From: Planctomycetaceae bacterium
GTDB lineage: Bacteria; Planctomycetota; Planctomycetia; Pirellulales; Thermoguttaceae
Direction: 5' to 3'
Length of the DNA: 64,000 nucleotides
Assembly: GCA_021372005.1 (NCBI GenBank)
Contig: JAJFVC010000103.1
Location: forward strand, 1 to 64,000
The translations under genes and the position numbers were made by a program. Below, piece after piece: positions 23,229-32,618 of this stretch; positions within the stretch are counted from its first letter, which is position 1; each line of letters opens with the position of its first letter. The notes beneath the pieces were generated by a model. The model had not been told where the DNA came from and did no database searches. It saw only the letters and a list, made by a program, of their open reading frames with translations.

Positions 23229-25466
23229 ATGGTGAGTTTGCGCGACAGTCTGTTGTCGAGTTCCGCTCGGAGTCTGCCGATCCGAAAGCGGCCCGACTTA
23301 GTCTCGCAGCGCGAGCACTATCTGGGCCGGGCCTATTGGGTCGTCAAGGACCCGGTGGGGTTGAACTATTTTCGGTTCCAGGAAGAAGAATACGCCCTGT
23401 TGAACATGCTCGACGGGCAGACCAGCCTGGACGAGATCAAAGAGCGGTTCGAGGCGGAGTTCCCACCGCAAAAGATTACGTTGGAAGAGTTGCAGCAATT
23501 TTTGGGCATGTTGCACCGCAGCGGTCTGGTGTTGGCCGACGCGGCCGGTCAGGGCCGTCAGCTCCACGAACGCCGCAACGAACGAAAACGCCGCGAGTTG
23601 CTGGCCGCGGTGAGCAACGTTCTCTGCATCCGCTTCAAAGGCTTCGACCCCGAGCGTTTGCTGACGCGAATCTATCCGTGGGTCCGATGGTTGTTTTCGC
23701 CGGCGGCCGTGGCCGTGTGTCTGTTGTTGGCGCTGTCGGCCTTGACGCTGGTGACGGTCGAGTTCGATCGGTTTCACTCAAAACTGCCCGAGTTTCACCA
23801 GTTTTTCAGCGTCCACAACGGGTTTTTGTTGGTGCTGACGCTGGCCGTGACGAAGATTCTGCACGAGTTCGGCCACGGGCTGTCGTGTAAACATTTCGGC
23901 GGCGAGTGCCACGAGATGGGCGTCATGGTGCTGGTGTTGACGCCGTGCCTCTATTGCAACGTGTCGGATTCGTGGATGTTGCCGAACAAATGGCATCGGG
24001 CGGCCATCGGCGCGGCCGGCGTCTACGTCGAGTTGGTGTTGGCGTCGATCGCCACGCTGTTGTGGTGGTTTTCCAGGCCGGGGCTTTTCCAGTTTCTTTG
24101 CCTGGACGTTATGTTCATTTCGTCGATCACCACGGTGATGTTCAACGCCAATCCGCTGCTGCGCTACGACGGCTATTACGTGCTGGCCGATCTGATGGAG
24201 ATCCCCAACCTGCGACAAAAGGCCACGGCGATTTTGACGCGCACCTTGAATCAATGGTGCTTGGGCCTTGAGCCGCCTGACGATCCTTTCTTGCCGCAGC
24301 GACATCAGTTGTTTTTCGTTTTGTATTCGATCGCCGCCGCGGTGTATCGCTGGGTGATCACTTTTTCGATTTGTTGGTTTCTGTACCGATTGTTCTTGTC
24401 CTATGATCTGGAGGTCATTGGACAGGCCGTCGTGTTGGCGTCGTTGTGGGGGTTGTTGATTATGCCGCTCTATCACGCAGGCAAGTTCTTTTACGTGCCC
24501 GGCCGGATCGACCAGATCAAAAAGCCGCGGTTTTATACGAGCGCGGGCGTCTTCGGCGCCTTGGTGCTCGCGGTGTTGTTTTTGCCGCTGCCGCACAGCG
24601 TGATGTGCACGCTTGAGGTCCAGCCGCGCGACGCCGATCCGGTCTACATCGACGTGGCCGGCAAACTGGTTCGGTGCGACGTCGTGCCCGGCCAGCAAGT
24701 GAGCAAAGGCCAGCCGCTCGGCGAAATTCAAAGCCTCGAAACCGACGTGGCCGTCGCTCGGCTCGAAGGCTCCATCAAGGAATATGGCGCGAAACGAGAG
24801 AGCCTCAGGCAACAGAGCATCCGCAATCCGCGCGCCGCCGATGAAATGCCGCAAGTGACCGAGGCGTTGCGAGCCTTTGAGGATCAACTGAAAGAAAAGC
24901 AGCGGGATCAGCAGCGGTTGCACCTGACGGCGCCGCAGGCCGGCGCGGTGTTGCCGCCGCCACTGACGGTCCGTCACGATCCGCCCGACGAACGACTGTC
25001 CGTGTGGGCTGGCACGCCGTTGGACCCCGAAAATGTTGGCGCGTTTTTTGAGGCGGGCACGCTGTTCTGTCAGATCGGCGATCCCAAGCGGCTCGAAGCC
25101 GTGCTGGTCGTCGATCAAGCGGACCGCAATCTGGTTCGGGCCGGACAGACCGTCGACTTGAAACTTGAGGGACTGCCATTCAAAACCTTCCGCGGCACGA
25201 TCACCGAAATCGCCGAATCGGAACTGAAAATCATGCCCAAGCGGCTTGCGACCACCTCGGGCGGCGAGTTGCCGACCAAAACCGATCCCGACACCGGCAT
25301 CCAGCGTCCGCAGAGCACGTCCTATCAGGCCCGGGTTCCACTGGACGATCCCGACGGCCTGGTGCGGTTGGGCATTCGCGGCCAAGCCCGCGTCTACACC
25401 GATTGGATCACGCTGGGTACGCGGTTTTGGCGGCTGGTCCACCAGCTATTTAATTTTAAAGTGTGA
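23229..25466 (+). CDS. PqqD-like / M50 zinc-protease / HlyD fusion protein
   Basis: A 745-residue multidomain membrane protein. The first about 110 residues have a PqqD-like winged-helix pattern (YFRFQEEEYALLNMLDGQTS ... LGMLHRSGLV). Residues about 150-450 form a polytopic M50-type intramembrane metalloprotease, with HEFGH (212-216) in a transmembrane helix, PCLYCNVSDSWMLP, and NPLLRYDGYY (about 310) as the second metal-ligand motif. From about 465 on, a HlyD/lipoyl-like part follows (YIDVAGKLVRCDVVPGQQV). In other bacteria PqqD domains bind precursor peptides of RiPPs. The ATG at 23229 is chosen; TTG 23172 is an alternative with no extra family similarity. The active-site residues look intact. 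Confidence 0.75.
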   Translation: MVSLRDSLLSSSARSLPIRKRPDLVSQREHYLGRAYWVVKDPVGLNYFRFQEEEYALLNMLDGQTSLDEIKERFEAEFPPQKITLEELQQFLGMLHRSGLVLADAAGQGRQLHERRNERKRRELLAAVSNVLCIRFKGFDPERLLTRIYPWVRWLFSPAAVAVCLLLALSALTLVTVEFDRFHSKLPEFHQFFSVHNGFLLVLTLAVTKILHEFGHGLSCKHFGGECHEMGVMVLVLTPCLYCNVSDSWMLPNKWHRAAIGAAGVYVELVLASIATLLWWFSRPGLFQFLCLDVMFISSITTVMFNANPLLRYDGYYVLADLMEIPNLRQKATAILTRTLNQWCLGLEPPDDPFLPQRHQLFFVLYSIAAAVYRWVITFSICWFLYRLFLSYDLEVIGQAVVLASLWGLLIMPLYHAGKFFYVPGRIDQIKKPRFYTSAGVFGALVLAVLFLPLPHSVMCTLEVQPRDADPVYIDVAGKLVRCDVVPGQQVSKGQPLGEIQSLETDVAVARLEGSIKEYGAKRESLRQQSIRNPRAADEMPQVTEALRAFEDQLKEKQRDQQRLHLTAPQAGAVLPPPLTVRHDPPDERLSVWAGTPLDPENVGAFFEAGTLFCQIGDPKRLEAVLVVDQADRNLVRAGQTVDLKLEGLPFKTFRGTITEIAESELKIMPKRLATTSGGELPTKTDPDTGIQRPQSTSYQARVPLDDPDGLVRLGIRGQARVYTDWITLGTRFWRLVHQLFNFKV

Positions 25467-25558
25467 GCCGCGTTTTTTGTCGTGCGACGGGTGGGCAACG
25501 GCGGCCGTGTTTTTTATAATGCCATTCCATCCACGAACGTCACAGAAGGAGCGGTCTG

Positions 25559-26605
25559 GTGTGTGAAAAAGTGATCATCATCGGCAGCGGCCCCGCCGCC
25601 TGGACGGCCGCGATTTATTGTGCCCGGGCGTCGTTGAACCCCTTGGTGTTCGAGGGCGCGGTGACCGAGGAAAACCGTTTGGCCGGCACGCTGCCGTTGG
25701 GCCAATTGTCGTTGACGACCGAGGTCGAAAATTTTCCGGGGTTTCCCGTCGGCGATCTGACCGCGTATCTCGACCATGCGATCTCGGCGGATCGTCGGGC
25801 GATGATGGCCCCGCACGGCAAACAGGGCGCCAGCGGTCCGGAGTTGGTCGAACTGATGCGTCAGCAGGCCGTCAATTTCGGCGCGCGCATTGTGACCGAC
25901 GACATCGTGGACGTGGATTTTTCGGCTCCTCCGTTCCAATTGACCGCTTTGGAGGGCGGAATCCATCAGTCTCATGCGGTGATCGTGGCGACCGGCGCGC
26001 GGGCCAACTATTTGGGGCTGCCGTCCGAGGAGGCATTCAAAAACCGCGGCGTCAGCGCCTGTGCGGTGTGCGACGGCGCACTGCCGCGATTCCGCAACAA
26101 ACCGCTGGTGGTGGTCGGCGGCGGCGACTCGGCCGTCGAAGAAGCCGATTACTTGACAAAGTTCGCCTCGACGGTTTTTTTGGTCCATCGCCGAGCGGAG
26201 CTTCGCGCGTCGCGGATCATGGCGCAGCGGGCCCAAAACCACCCAAAAATCAAAATCCTTTGGAATCGCACGCTGGCCGAGGTGTTGGGCAACGACAAGG
26301 ACGGCGTAACCGGCGCTCGATTGGCCAGCACCGTCGGCGATCCGGACTTGCACGTGGACGCGACTGGCGTGTTCGTGGCGATCGGCCACACACCCAATAC
26401 GGCTTTTTTGAAGGGGCGGCTCGCCTTGACTGACAAACAATACATTCGCTGGACAACGCCGGCTCGGACGTACACGAGCGTCGAAGGGGTGTTCGCCGCC
26501 GGCGACGTGGCCGACGATTACTACCGCCAGGCGATCACGGCGGCCGGCAGCGGTTGTATGGCCGCATTGGACGCCGAACGATGGCTGGCGGCCAAGGGTT
26601 TTTGA
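25559..26605 (+). CDS. trxB: Thioredoxin reductase-like FAD/NAD(P) oxidoreductase
   Basis: A 348-residue flavoenzyme that uses NADPH to reduce thioredoxin or a similar disulfide. The FAD-binding motif is [15 protein letters not shown] near the N-terminus; the redox-active pair is CAVCDG (about residue 163); the NADPH site is [16 protein letters not shown]; the C-terminus has [15 protein letters not shown]. The order matches TrxB, though WTAAIY replaces the common GYTAAIY. The GTG start at 25559 has AAGGAG 9 nt upstream. A TATAAT at 25515-25520 is a good -10, but I see no matching -35. Confidence 0.93.
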   Translation: MCEKVIIIGSGPAAWTAAIYCARASLNPLVFEGAVTEENRLAGTLPLGQLSLTTEVENFPGFPVGDLTAYLDHAISADRRAMMAPHGKQGASGPELVELMRQQAVNFGARIVTDDIVDVDFSAPPFQLTALEGGIHQSHAVIVATGARANYLGLPSEEAFKNRGVSACAVCDGALPRFRNKPLVVVGGGDSAVEEADYLTKFASTVFLVHRRAELRASRIMAQRAQNHPKIKILWNRTLAEVLGNDKDGVTGARLASTVGDPDLHVDATGVFVAIGHTPNTAFLKGRLALTDKQYIRWTTPARTYTSVEGVFAAGDVADDYYRQAITAAGSGCMAALDAERWLAAKGF

Positions 26606-26626
26606 TGGAGGGCAAGCGAACGACGA

Positions 26627-26977
26627 TCATTGGCCACGTCGCGCCGCGTCGGCTGCAAAATGCACCGCCAGCCAGACGGTTGGGCCGTTCGGATCCGTCC
26701 ACGCCACGCGATGTTTTTGGTGGGCTGGAATTTCCAGGTGTGAGCCCGGCCGCAGCCGCACGGTCTGGCCGTCGTCGAACTCGATCAACGCCTCGCCCTG
26801 CAGCACGACGACCCACTCCGACCGATCCTGATCGTACCAAAATCCCGGCGGCGACGTCTGCCCCCGCGAAACGATTCGCTCGATTCGCAGGCCGTCCGCT
26901 TCGCAAAGCGTCGTGAACTGTTCCTCGGCCAGGTCGGTGGGCAGCTCGTTCAGCAGATTTTTGGCTTCGTGGATCAT
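26627..26977 (-). CDS. Small cupin-domain protein
   Basis: A 116-residue single cupin barrel. Cupin motif 1 is at FWYDQDRSEWVVVLQGEALIE, where the usual HxH pair is replaced by a D/E-containing stretch (SEWVVVLQG), and motif 2 is LRPGSHLEIPAHQKHRV with the conserved His. Cupins bind metal and small ligands in many contexts, so no reaction is proposed. The ATG at 26977 is preferred over GTG 26983. It is convergent with trxB, the two stops being 22 nt apart. Confidence 0.75.
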   Translation of the reverse strand: MIHEAKNLLNELPTDLAEEQFTTLCEADGLRIERIVSRGQTSPPGFWYDQDRSEWVVVLQGEALIEFDDGQTVRLRPGSHLEIPAHQKHRVAWTDPNGPTVWLAVHFAADAARRGQ

Positions 26978-27031
26978 GAACACCTAGTTTTATCGCATCC
27001 GGCCAAGGAGGTGAAGCGGTCCTCGGGCGGA

Positions 27032-27059
27032 TTGCATCACGGGCGGCGGCGGGTAGAAT
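27032..27059 (+). promoter_or_regulatory. Putative sigma-70 promoter of sppA
   Basis: TTGCAT (27032-27037) and TAGAAT (27054-27059) have a 16-bp spacer and lie 37 nt before the sppA ATG. Confidence 0.55.
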
Positions 27060-27095
27060 AAGCGTGTCTTCCCCCCATTTTGAAAGGCAAAACCG

Positions 27096-28145
27096 ATGGA
27101 AACGCCTCCGCTGTCCGAGTCCGCTCAACCGTCCGGTCCGCCGTGGATCATCACGCAGCCCGCACCGCCTCGAAAACCGCGGATCTTTCTGTGGATCGTG
27201 ATGATTTTTTTGGCGTTTGGCCTGTTCGGCTCCTTCGGTTTGAATTTATTGTTGCTGGCGGTTCTCGGCGGTGGCACGCTCGAAGAGCCGCGCGTTCAGG
27301 AGCGGTTCGTCTCGCACAACCGGTTCGGCACGGAGAAGGTGGCGATTCTTTCGATCGAGGGCACGATCCTGACCGGCGACGGGTTCGTGAAGCAGCAGAT
27401 CGACCATGCCCGCAAAGACATCGCCGACGGCAACCTGAAGGCGTTGGTGGTCCGCGTCAATTCGCCCGGCGGCACGATCAACGGCAGCGATTTTATTTTG
27501 CACCATTTGCATCAGGTGGCTCAGGAAACGAATATTCCGATCGTCGTCAGTATGGGCGGCATGGCGGCCAGCGGCGGCTATTACGTGTCGATGTGCGTCG
27601 GCGATCGGCCCGACACGATCTTTGCGGAGCCGACCACGTGGACCGGTTCGATCGGCGTGGTGATTCCGCACTACAACATCGCCGATCTGATTGAAAAATG
27701 GGGCGTCGAAGCCGATCCGATCGCCAGCAATCCACTGAAAACGATGGGCAGCATCGCCCGAAAAATGACCGAGCAGGAAAAACACATCTTTCAAAAACTG
27801 GTCGATGACGGTTTCACGCAGTTCAAAGACGCGATTCGGCAGGGACGCCCGAAGTTCCGCGCGGATTCGGCGGCGCTCGACCGTTTGGCCACCGGCCAGG
27901 TTTTTACGGCCCAGCAAGCATTGGCCAGCGGATTGGTCGACAAAATCGGGTTTGTGGAGGACGCTGTGGAGCGAGCGATCCGTCTGGCCCATTTGGACGC
28001 GGCCAAGGTGAAAGTGGTCCGATACAAGGCTGAGCCGAAACTGTCGGACTTGCTGTTCGGACAAGCGATCGGTCGGACGCCGGTCGATCTGTCGGCCATC
28101 TTGGACAGCGCCGCGCCGAAGGCCTATTACTTGTACTGTTGGTGA
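27096..28145 (+). CDS. sppA: Signal peptide peptidase SppA (S49 family)
   Basis: An inner-membrane serine protease that degrades signal-peptide remnants and other membrane peptides. The 349-residue protein is the short, single-domain type. One N-terminal membrane segment (about residues 30-55, rich in L, F and G) precedes the S49 fold with KALVVRVNSPGG (about 110). The Ser nucleophile lies in GGMAASGGYYVSM. The general-base Lys is expected in NPLKTMGSIAR. The 3' end overlaps the convergent SRAP gene by 19 nt, so terminal codons serve both strands. Confidence 0.9.
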   Translation: METPPLSESAQPSGPPWIITQPAPPRKPRIFLWIVMIFLAFGLFGSFGLNLLLLAVLGGGTLEEPRVQERFVSHNRFGTEKVAILSIEGTILTGDGFVKQQIDHARKDIADGNLKALVVRVNSPGGTINGSDFILHHLHQVAQETNIPIVVSMGGMAASGGYYVSMCVGDRPDTIFAEPTTWTGSIGVVIPHYNIADLIEKWGVEADPIASNPLKTMGSIARKMTEQEKHIFQKLVDDGFTQFKDAIRQGRPKFRADSAALDRLATGQVFTAQQALASGLVDKIGFVEDAVERAIRLAHLDAAKVKVVRYKAEPKLSDLLFGQAIGRTPVDLSAILDSAAPKAYYLYCW

Positions 28146-28825
28146 GATTCAGACGCATCGGCGGCCGGACCCATGCACGCGACGGAATCGTTGCGAGGAG
28201 AGTTCACCTCGCGGCCAACCGGAAAAGCCGTCATGACCGCAGTCGGATAGGGCGTCCACAACGACGTCAGTCGTTGGGCATCTTCGACGGTCGGATCCAA
28301 CCAGAGTTTGGCCGCATCGAAGGACAAGATCACGGGCATCCGATCGTGGACTTCCGCGACCAATCGGTTGGGCGTTGTCGTGAGGATCGTGCACGATTCG
28401 ACGGCCGGTGATTGTTTTGTCCAGCAATCCCAAAGTCCGGCGAAGCAGAATGGGCGATCGTTCGCCTGCCGGAAGAAATAGGGCTGTTTGGTCTTGCCGG
28501 TCTGTTTCCACTCGTAAAATCCGTCGGCCAAGACCAGACACCGACGCGACCTTAGCGCGGATCGAAAGGAGGGCTTGCTCGTCAAGGTCTCGGCCCGGGC
28601 GTTGATCAGCCGGTTGCCGATCGCGGGGTCGTCGGCCCAAGAGGGAATCAATCCCCATCGAAGCAGCGCCGGCTCGGGCCGCCCTCGTCGAGCGTCGTGG
28701 CGGATGGCCAGAACGAGCTGCGTCGGAGCGATGTTAAATCGTGGCGCCCATTCAAGTTGCGTCACAATCTCGAACAACGCCAACAGCGCATCCGGCCGGG
28801 TCCTCAGCGTGAATCGACCGCACAT
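28127..28825 (-). CDS. SOS response-associated peptidase (SRAP/HMCES family)
   Basis: A 232-residue SRAP-domain protein. These proteins cross-link covalently through Cys2 to abasic sites in single-stranded DNA and shield them. The N-terminus MCGRFTL gives Cys2. NARAETL, GFYEWK and VHDRMPVIL (His in the active site) are the other family signatures, in the expected order. Length is standard. It is convergent with sppA, overlapping by 19 nt. No lexA box or SOS operator was recognised upstream. Confidence 0.92.
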   Translation of the reverse strand: MCGRFTLRTRPDALLALFEIVTQLEWAPRFNIAPTQLVLAIRHDARRGRPEPALLRWGLIPSWADDPAIGNRLINARAETLTSKPSFRSALRSRRCLVLADGFYEWKQTGKTKQPYFFRQANDRPFCFAGLWDCWTKQSPAVESCTILTTTPNRLVAEVHDRMPVILSFDAAKLWLDPTVEDAQRLTSLWTPYPTAVMTAFPVGREVNSPRNDSVACMGPAADASESHQQYK

Positions 28826-29199
28826 CGTTGCGTTCCTTGCAGCCCCGATTTAGACGATGTTTTTTCTGAGTAGGTTTACATCCTAGCGAAAACCGCGAGG
28901 GGTGGTCAATCTCTAGCCAACATGTCTAAGCATGTTATTATAATTGTCGGACGTCAACGTTCCACCGGTACGATGTTGTGCCGTGGCGGCGGCAATGTGG
29001 TTGCCGATGTTTTTTTCTTGTTGCTTTGGTTCTTGGCTTCGGCATCGGAGTGTTTACCGTGCAGTTGGAAGAACGCCCTGCATCGCTCCATGGCCGCTGG
29101 CGAGTCGACCGCAACGATTGCCGGTTGGACGGCGGACTCGTCACGGCGGGTCGTGCAAAACTCGAGAAGTCACGTGTTTAGGATATCGAGGTGCGGCCC
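28826..29199. other. 374-nt region upstream of the S41 fusion gene
   Basis: The region holds a TATAAT box (28939-28944) on the plus strand, overlapped upstream by an inverted repeat AACATG-6 nt-CATGTT (28919-28936), and one possible small ORF. No other gene is recognisable. The palindrome next to the -10 resembles an operator. Confidence 0.5.
28978..29181 (+). CDS. Possible small membrane-anchored protein
   Basis: A GTG-initiated 67-residue frame ending 19 nt before the start of the S41 fusion gene. It contains one convincing hydrophobic segment (CFFLVALVLGFGIGVFTVQL) near the N-terminus and a charged tail. There is no homologue that I recognise, no strong ribosome-binding site, and competing frames overlap it. 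It may be a real short gene co-transcribed with the large downstream gene, or chance. Confidence 0.3.
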   Translation: MPWRRQCGCRCFFLVALVLGFGIGVFTVQLEERPASLHGRWRVDRNDCRLDGGLVTAGRAKLEKSRV

Positions 29200-32100
29200 A
29201 TGGTCTTATGGCAAACAGATGGGCGGATGTTCTTTTTTGTCGTGGCGAGTTGCTGCGGCCTATTATGGTGCGACGGCATAAAGCAACAGGCTTGCGGCAA
29301 CGAGGACGAGTCGTGGCAAGTGATCGAACGGATCGACGGAGGCTTTGTGGCCGGCGAGAAGAAGCCGTCCCATTTTCCGGAGTTGCGGAAAGATTTGTCG
29401 AAGGCCGAGCGATTGGAGAATTTTGAAATCCTTTGGAAGGCGATCGACCGGCACTATTCGTTTTTTGATTTGAAGAAAATCGACTGGTCAAAGATTAGGA
29501 AACGCTACCATTTTCTCGTGAAAACGGCGACCAACGACGACGAGTTCTATCGCGTATTGGTTCGTCTCGTGAACGAACTCAAGGATTTTCATTCACGGCC
29601 CTACAATTGTCCGAGCGACTTGCCCGCGTTTCGGCCGAACGTCAGCACGCACAAAATTGAAGGCAAGGCTGTCGTCACCTACGTTACCGAAGGCTCGGAG
29701 GCCGATGCGAAGGGGTTGCGGCGCGGGGCCATCATTACCCGTGTGGACGGGTTGAGCGTGGCGAAGAAGGTTGAACAATTTCGTGCGTTGCTGCACGCGC
29801 ACTCCTCCGAACGGGCTTTCCAGGAAGGCGCCTATTGGCGGCTTCTTGACGGCGAACAGGGCTCTACGGTCCACGTCACATTCGCGCCGCCGGGATCTCG
29901 CAAAACCGTCGAGGTTGATCTTCGTCGCGATGCCCGAATGCCTTGGGGACAGCCATGGCAATATCGCACGATGTCGCTTCCCGTCAAGAAAGGAAAGTTT
30001 TTGTGGGTGGGAAGGCATCCTTCGGGACTTGGTTACATTCGAATCGTGACCTTTGAGGGACGCGAGGAAATTGCCAATGAATTCGACCATGCGTTGGAAA
30101 CGTTGAAAGACACGCCGGGATTGATCATCGACATTCGAGATAATCCCGGCGGCCGCGGCGCGTCGCAACCGCATATCATTGGAAGACTGGTTGCCGGCGC
30201 CATGACGGTTGCGACGACCTTTGAAAAGAACGGGCCCGGCCATCAAGAATTTCGGCACTATGTTCATCGCGTCGCTCCAACCGGAGATTGGCAGTACCGA
30301 AAGCCGATCGCTTTGCTGACCAACGCGGTCACCGGAAGTGCGTCGGACTTGTTTGCGTGTCAAATGCGAGGCACAGGTCGCGTCGTCCTGGTGGGGACGA
30401 CGACCCATGGTGATTTGCCGGGCCACAATGTGTTTGCCGTGTTGCCTTGCGGCTTGGTCGTTCGCGTCTCGAACAGTTACGTCATGGATGTTAGCGGACG
30501 CATCATCGAAGTCAACGGGACGGTGCCGGAAATTCATGCGGAATTGACCGTGAAAGACATGATGAATGGAACGGATTCCGTCATCGCCCGGGCCGTGGAC
30601 GCTCTGCGTGAAACGACGTCGCGCAACGGCCCCGGCTGCGACGGTCCCGCCGGCGTCTGCAGACTTCCCGGGCGATCGTCGGTCACGACCGACGCGGATC
30701 GTCGGGACCATGAGACGAATCCGAGATATCGCCCAAGGATGCCTTTGGAATTTGCGCTTACCGACTCCTATGGACGGGACGTGCGGGCCAGCGACTATCG
30801 CGGCGTGCCGATCTTGATGGTTACGGGGCCGTGCTGGTGCGCCCATTGCCAGGGAGACGCCGACCTGCTGCCGATTTTAGAGAAGAGATACCGTGCGCGA
30901 GGCCTGCAGGTGATTCGCGTCACGTGTTACGATGGGAGTTTGCCCGTATGGGAATTCCAAAAGCACTACGGCCTGTCCTTCGTCCAATTGCTGGACCCGA
31001 TCCGGGAGTTTGATCGACGGTACAATCGCGAAGGTTGGCCGTTTCTCATTCTGGTCAATCGCGAAGGGGAGGTTGTGTTCCGAAAAAACGTGGAGACCGC
31101 GGATTTCTGGCCCGAATTGGCAAGTCGGTTGGAGGCCATGTTGCCAGAGCGATCTCCTGTCGAAACCGTCCAGCGGGAAGGGATTTTTTACATGCCCGAC
31201 ACCGTGGCGCGCTCCGGCGAAACCAAGAAGGAGCGTCGCGACGATCGTTTTCCGTCGGTGGCATGCGCCGAGGATGGACGAGTCTATGTGGCGTTTACGA
31301 CCAACCGCAATGGCACACAAGATGTCTATCTCCGCGTTTTCGACGGCAAAAAGTGGTTGGCCGACCAGCCCGTCGCCGCGACTGAGGCGGATGAGTTTGA
31401 CGGCGCCGTGGTCGTTGATTCGCAGAATCGCCCCTGGGTCGCCTGGACCAGCGATGCCGGCGGTCCCCCCTACAACATTTTTGCCGTGTGTGCGGCGGAC
31501 TCTTCAGCCGGAACCTCGCCGATTCAGCTTACGCATTCCCCTCCGAAAGACGGCGCCATGCACGCGCGGTTGGCAGTAGACTCGCACGGACGGATATGGA
31601 TCGTTTACTACCGATGGGAACGAATCAGTGGAAAGGGCACTCTCGTTCAGGACCGCGAAGGGACGCTGCGATCGCATCAATGGGACAAAGAGGTCTATGC
31701 GCGATATCTGGAGCAGGATCATTGGTCGGATGAAATCCACATGAGTCCGGACGACAACGTGCCCACGGACGACCATACCGACCCGGTGGTTGCCCCGTGG
31801 AACGACGGCATCGTGGTCGGTTGGTCGTGGGATTTTCACCAGAAAAACTCCAATCGTGCTTATGCCGGCAACAAAAAATCGGACCAACCGAGCATTTTTC
31901 TCCGCCAGGTCAAGCCGGGCACGACGTTCGAGCGGGCCAGGGCCGTTAGCGGTTCCAACGTTGATTCGCGTCCGACGATTGCGATGGCATCGGATGGGCG
32001 AGTTTTCTGCGCCTGGGAAAGCGTCCTGAGAGATCGGGACACGGGAAGTCAAACGAAGATGATCGCCACCAGCGTCGAGAATCTCGATCGTCCGGAACAG

Positions 32101-32421
32101 CCGGGAATCGGCGTGAATGCAACCGGTTTGCAGAAGGACGTCTGCACGCCATGTTTGGCGGCGAGCCCTCGGGGCGACGTGACGTTGGTGTGGAGCGAAC
32201 TCGCAACGACGGGCGTTTGGATTCTGAAGCAATGCCAATGGGATGGTAAGAGGAACGCATGGACGAATCCTCGCGTTCTGATCGAAAAAGGCAATCCGCG
32301 ATTTCCATCGGCGGCGTATTCCTCGGACGGTCAAACCTTATGGATCGCCTACAGCGTTGACAAAGGCAACCGGCGCGAAGTGACAGCGATCAAGAGGGCA
32401 AGCGGCGTCGGAATCCGTTAA
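29200..32421 (+). CDS. S41 protease, thioredoxin-like and beta-propeller-like fusion protein
   Basis: A secreted protein of 1,073 residues with an unusual domain series. A signal-like segment (MFFFVVASCCGLLWC) is followed by a helical S41-type N-domain, a PDZ-like part (about residues 150-190, VTYVTEGSEADAKGLRRGAI), and an S41 tail-specific protease domain (about 270-460) with IDIRDNPGG and the Ser in AVTGSASDLFACQ. A thioredoxin/AhpC-like domain then follows (about 510-650) with CWCAHC at about 544. The last 400 residues show repeated VACAEDGRVYVAF and VVDSQNRPWVAW units, like sialidase/BNR blades. Start ATG 29200 has GAGG upstream. Function as an extracellular processing enzyme is inference. 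Confidence 0.75.
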   Translation: MVLWQTDGRMFFFVVASCCGLLWCDGIKQQACGNEDESWQVIERIDGGFVAGEKKPSHFPELRKDLSKAERLENFEILWKAIDRHYSFFDLKKIDWSKIRKRYHFLVKTATNDDEFYRVLVRLVNELKDFHSRPYNCPSDLPAFRPNVSTHKIEGKAVVTYVTEGSEADAKGLRRGAIITRVDGLSVAKKVEQFRALLHAHSSERAFQEGAYWRLLDGEQGSTVHVTFAPPGSRKTVEVDLRRDARMPWGQPWQYRTMSLPVKKGKFLWVGRHPSGLGYIRIVTFEGREEIANEFDHALETLKDTPGLIIDIRDNPGGRGASQPHIIGRLVAGAMTVATTFEKNGPGHQEFRHYVHRVAPTGDWQYRKPIALLTNAVTGSASDLFACQMRGTGRVVLVGTTTHGDLPGHNVFAVLPCGLVVRVSNSYVMDVSGRIIEVNGTVPEIHAELTVKDMMNGTDSVIARAVDALRETTSRNGPGCDGPAGVCRLPGRSSVTTDADRRDHETNPRYRPRMPLEFALTDSYGRDVRASDYRGVPILMVTGPCWCAHCQGDADLLPILEKRYRARGLQVIRVTCYDGSLPVWEFQKHYGLSFVQLLDPIREFDRRYNREGWPFLILVNREGEVVFRKNVETADFWPELASRLEAMLPERSPVETVQREGIFYMPDTVARSGETKKERRDDRFPSVACAEDGRVYVAFTTNRNGTQDVYLRVFDGKKWLADQPVAATEADEFDGAVVVDSQNRPWVAWTSDAGGPPYNIFAVCAADSSAGTSPIQLTHSPPKDGAMHARLAVDSHGRIWIVYYRWERISGKGTLVQDREGTLRSHQWDKEVYARYLEQDHWSDEIHMSPDDNVPTDDHTDPVVAPWNDGIVVGWSWDFHQKNSNRAYAGNKKSDQPSIFLRQVKPGTTFERARAVSGSNVDSRPTIAMASDGRVFCAWESVLRDRDTGSQTKMIATSVENLDRPEQPGIGVNATGLQKDVCTPCLAASPRGDVTLVWSELATTGVWILKQCQWDGKRNAWTNPRVLIEKGNPRFPSAAYSSDGQTLWIAYSVDKGNRREVTAIKRASGVGIR

Positions 32422-32618
32422 TTGCGAAAGCGCCGGTGTCCACGTTCTCGCGCAAAGAGCCGGCATCGACATGAAAAAGACTGAGACGTTTTAGGCGACT
32501 CGGCTTTCGGATCGTTCGCGTCAATCCACCGTTCACTTTTTGGCGGATCGCAACGAGATGCGGGCGACGCATCGTTCATCGCTTTGGGCTCGATCGCGTG
32601 ATGCGCGATGACCGCTGA

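Noticed and set aside
28944-29426. A 160-codon ORF overlapping the S41 gene
   Set aside because: It overlaps the start of a well-supported gene in another frame and has a shadow-like, arginine-rich composition.
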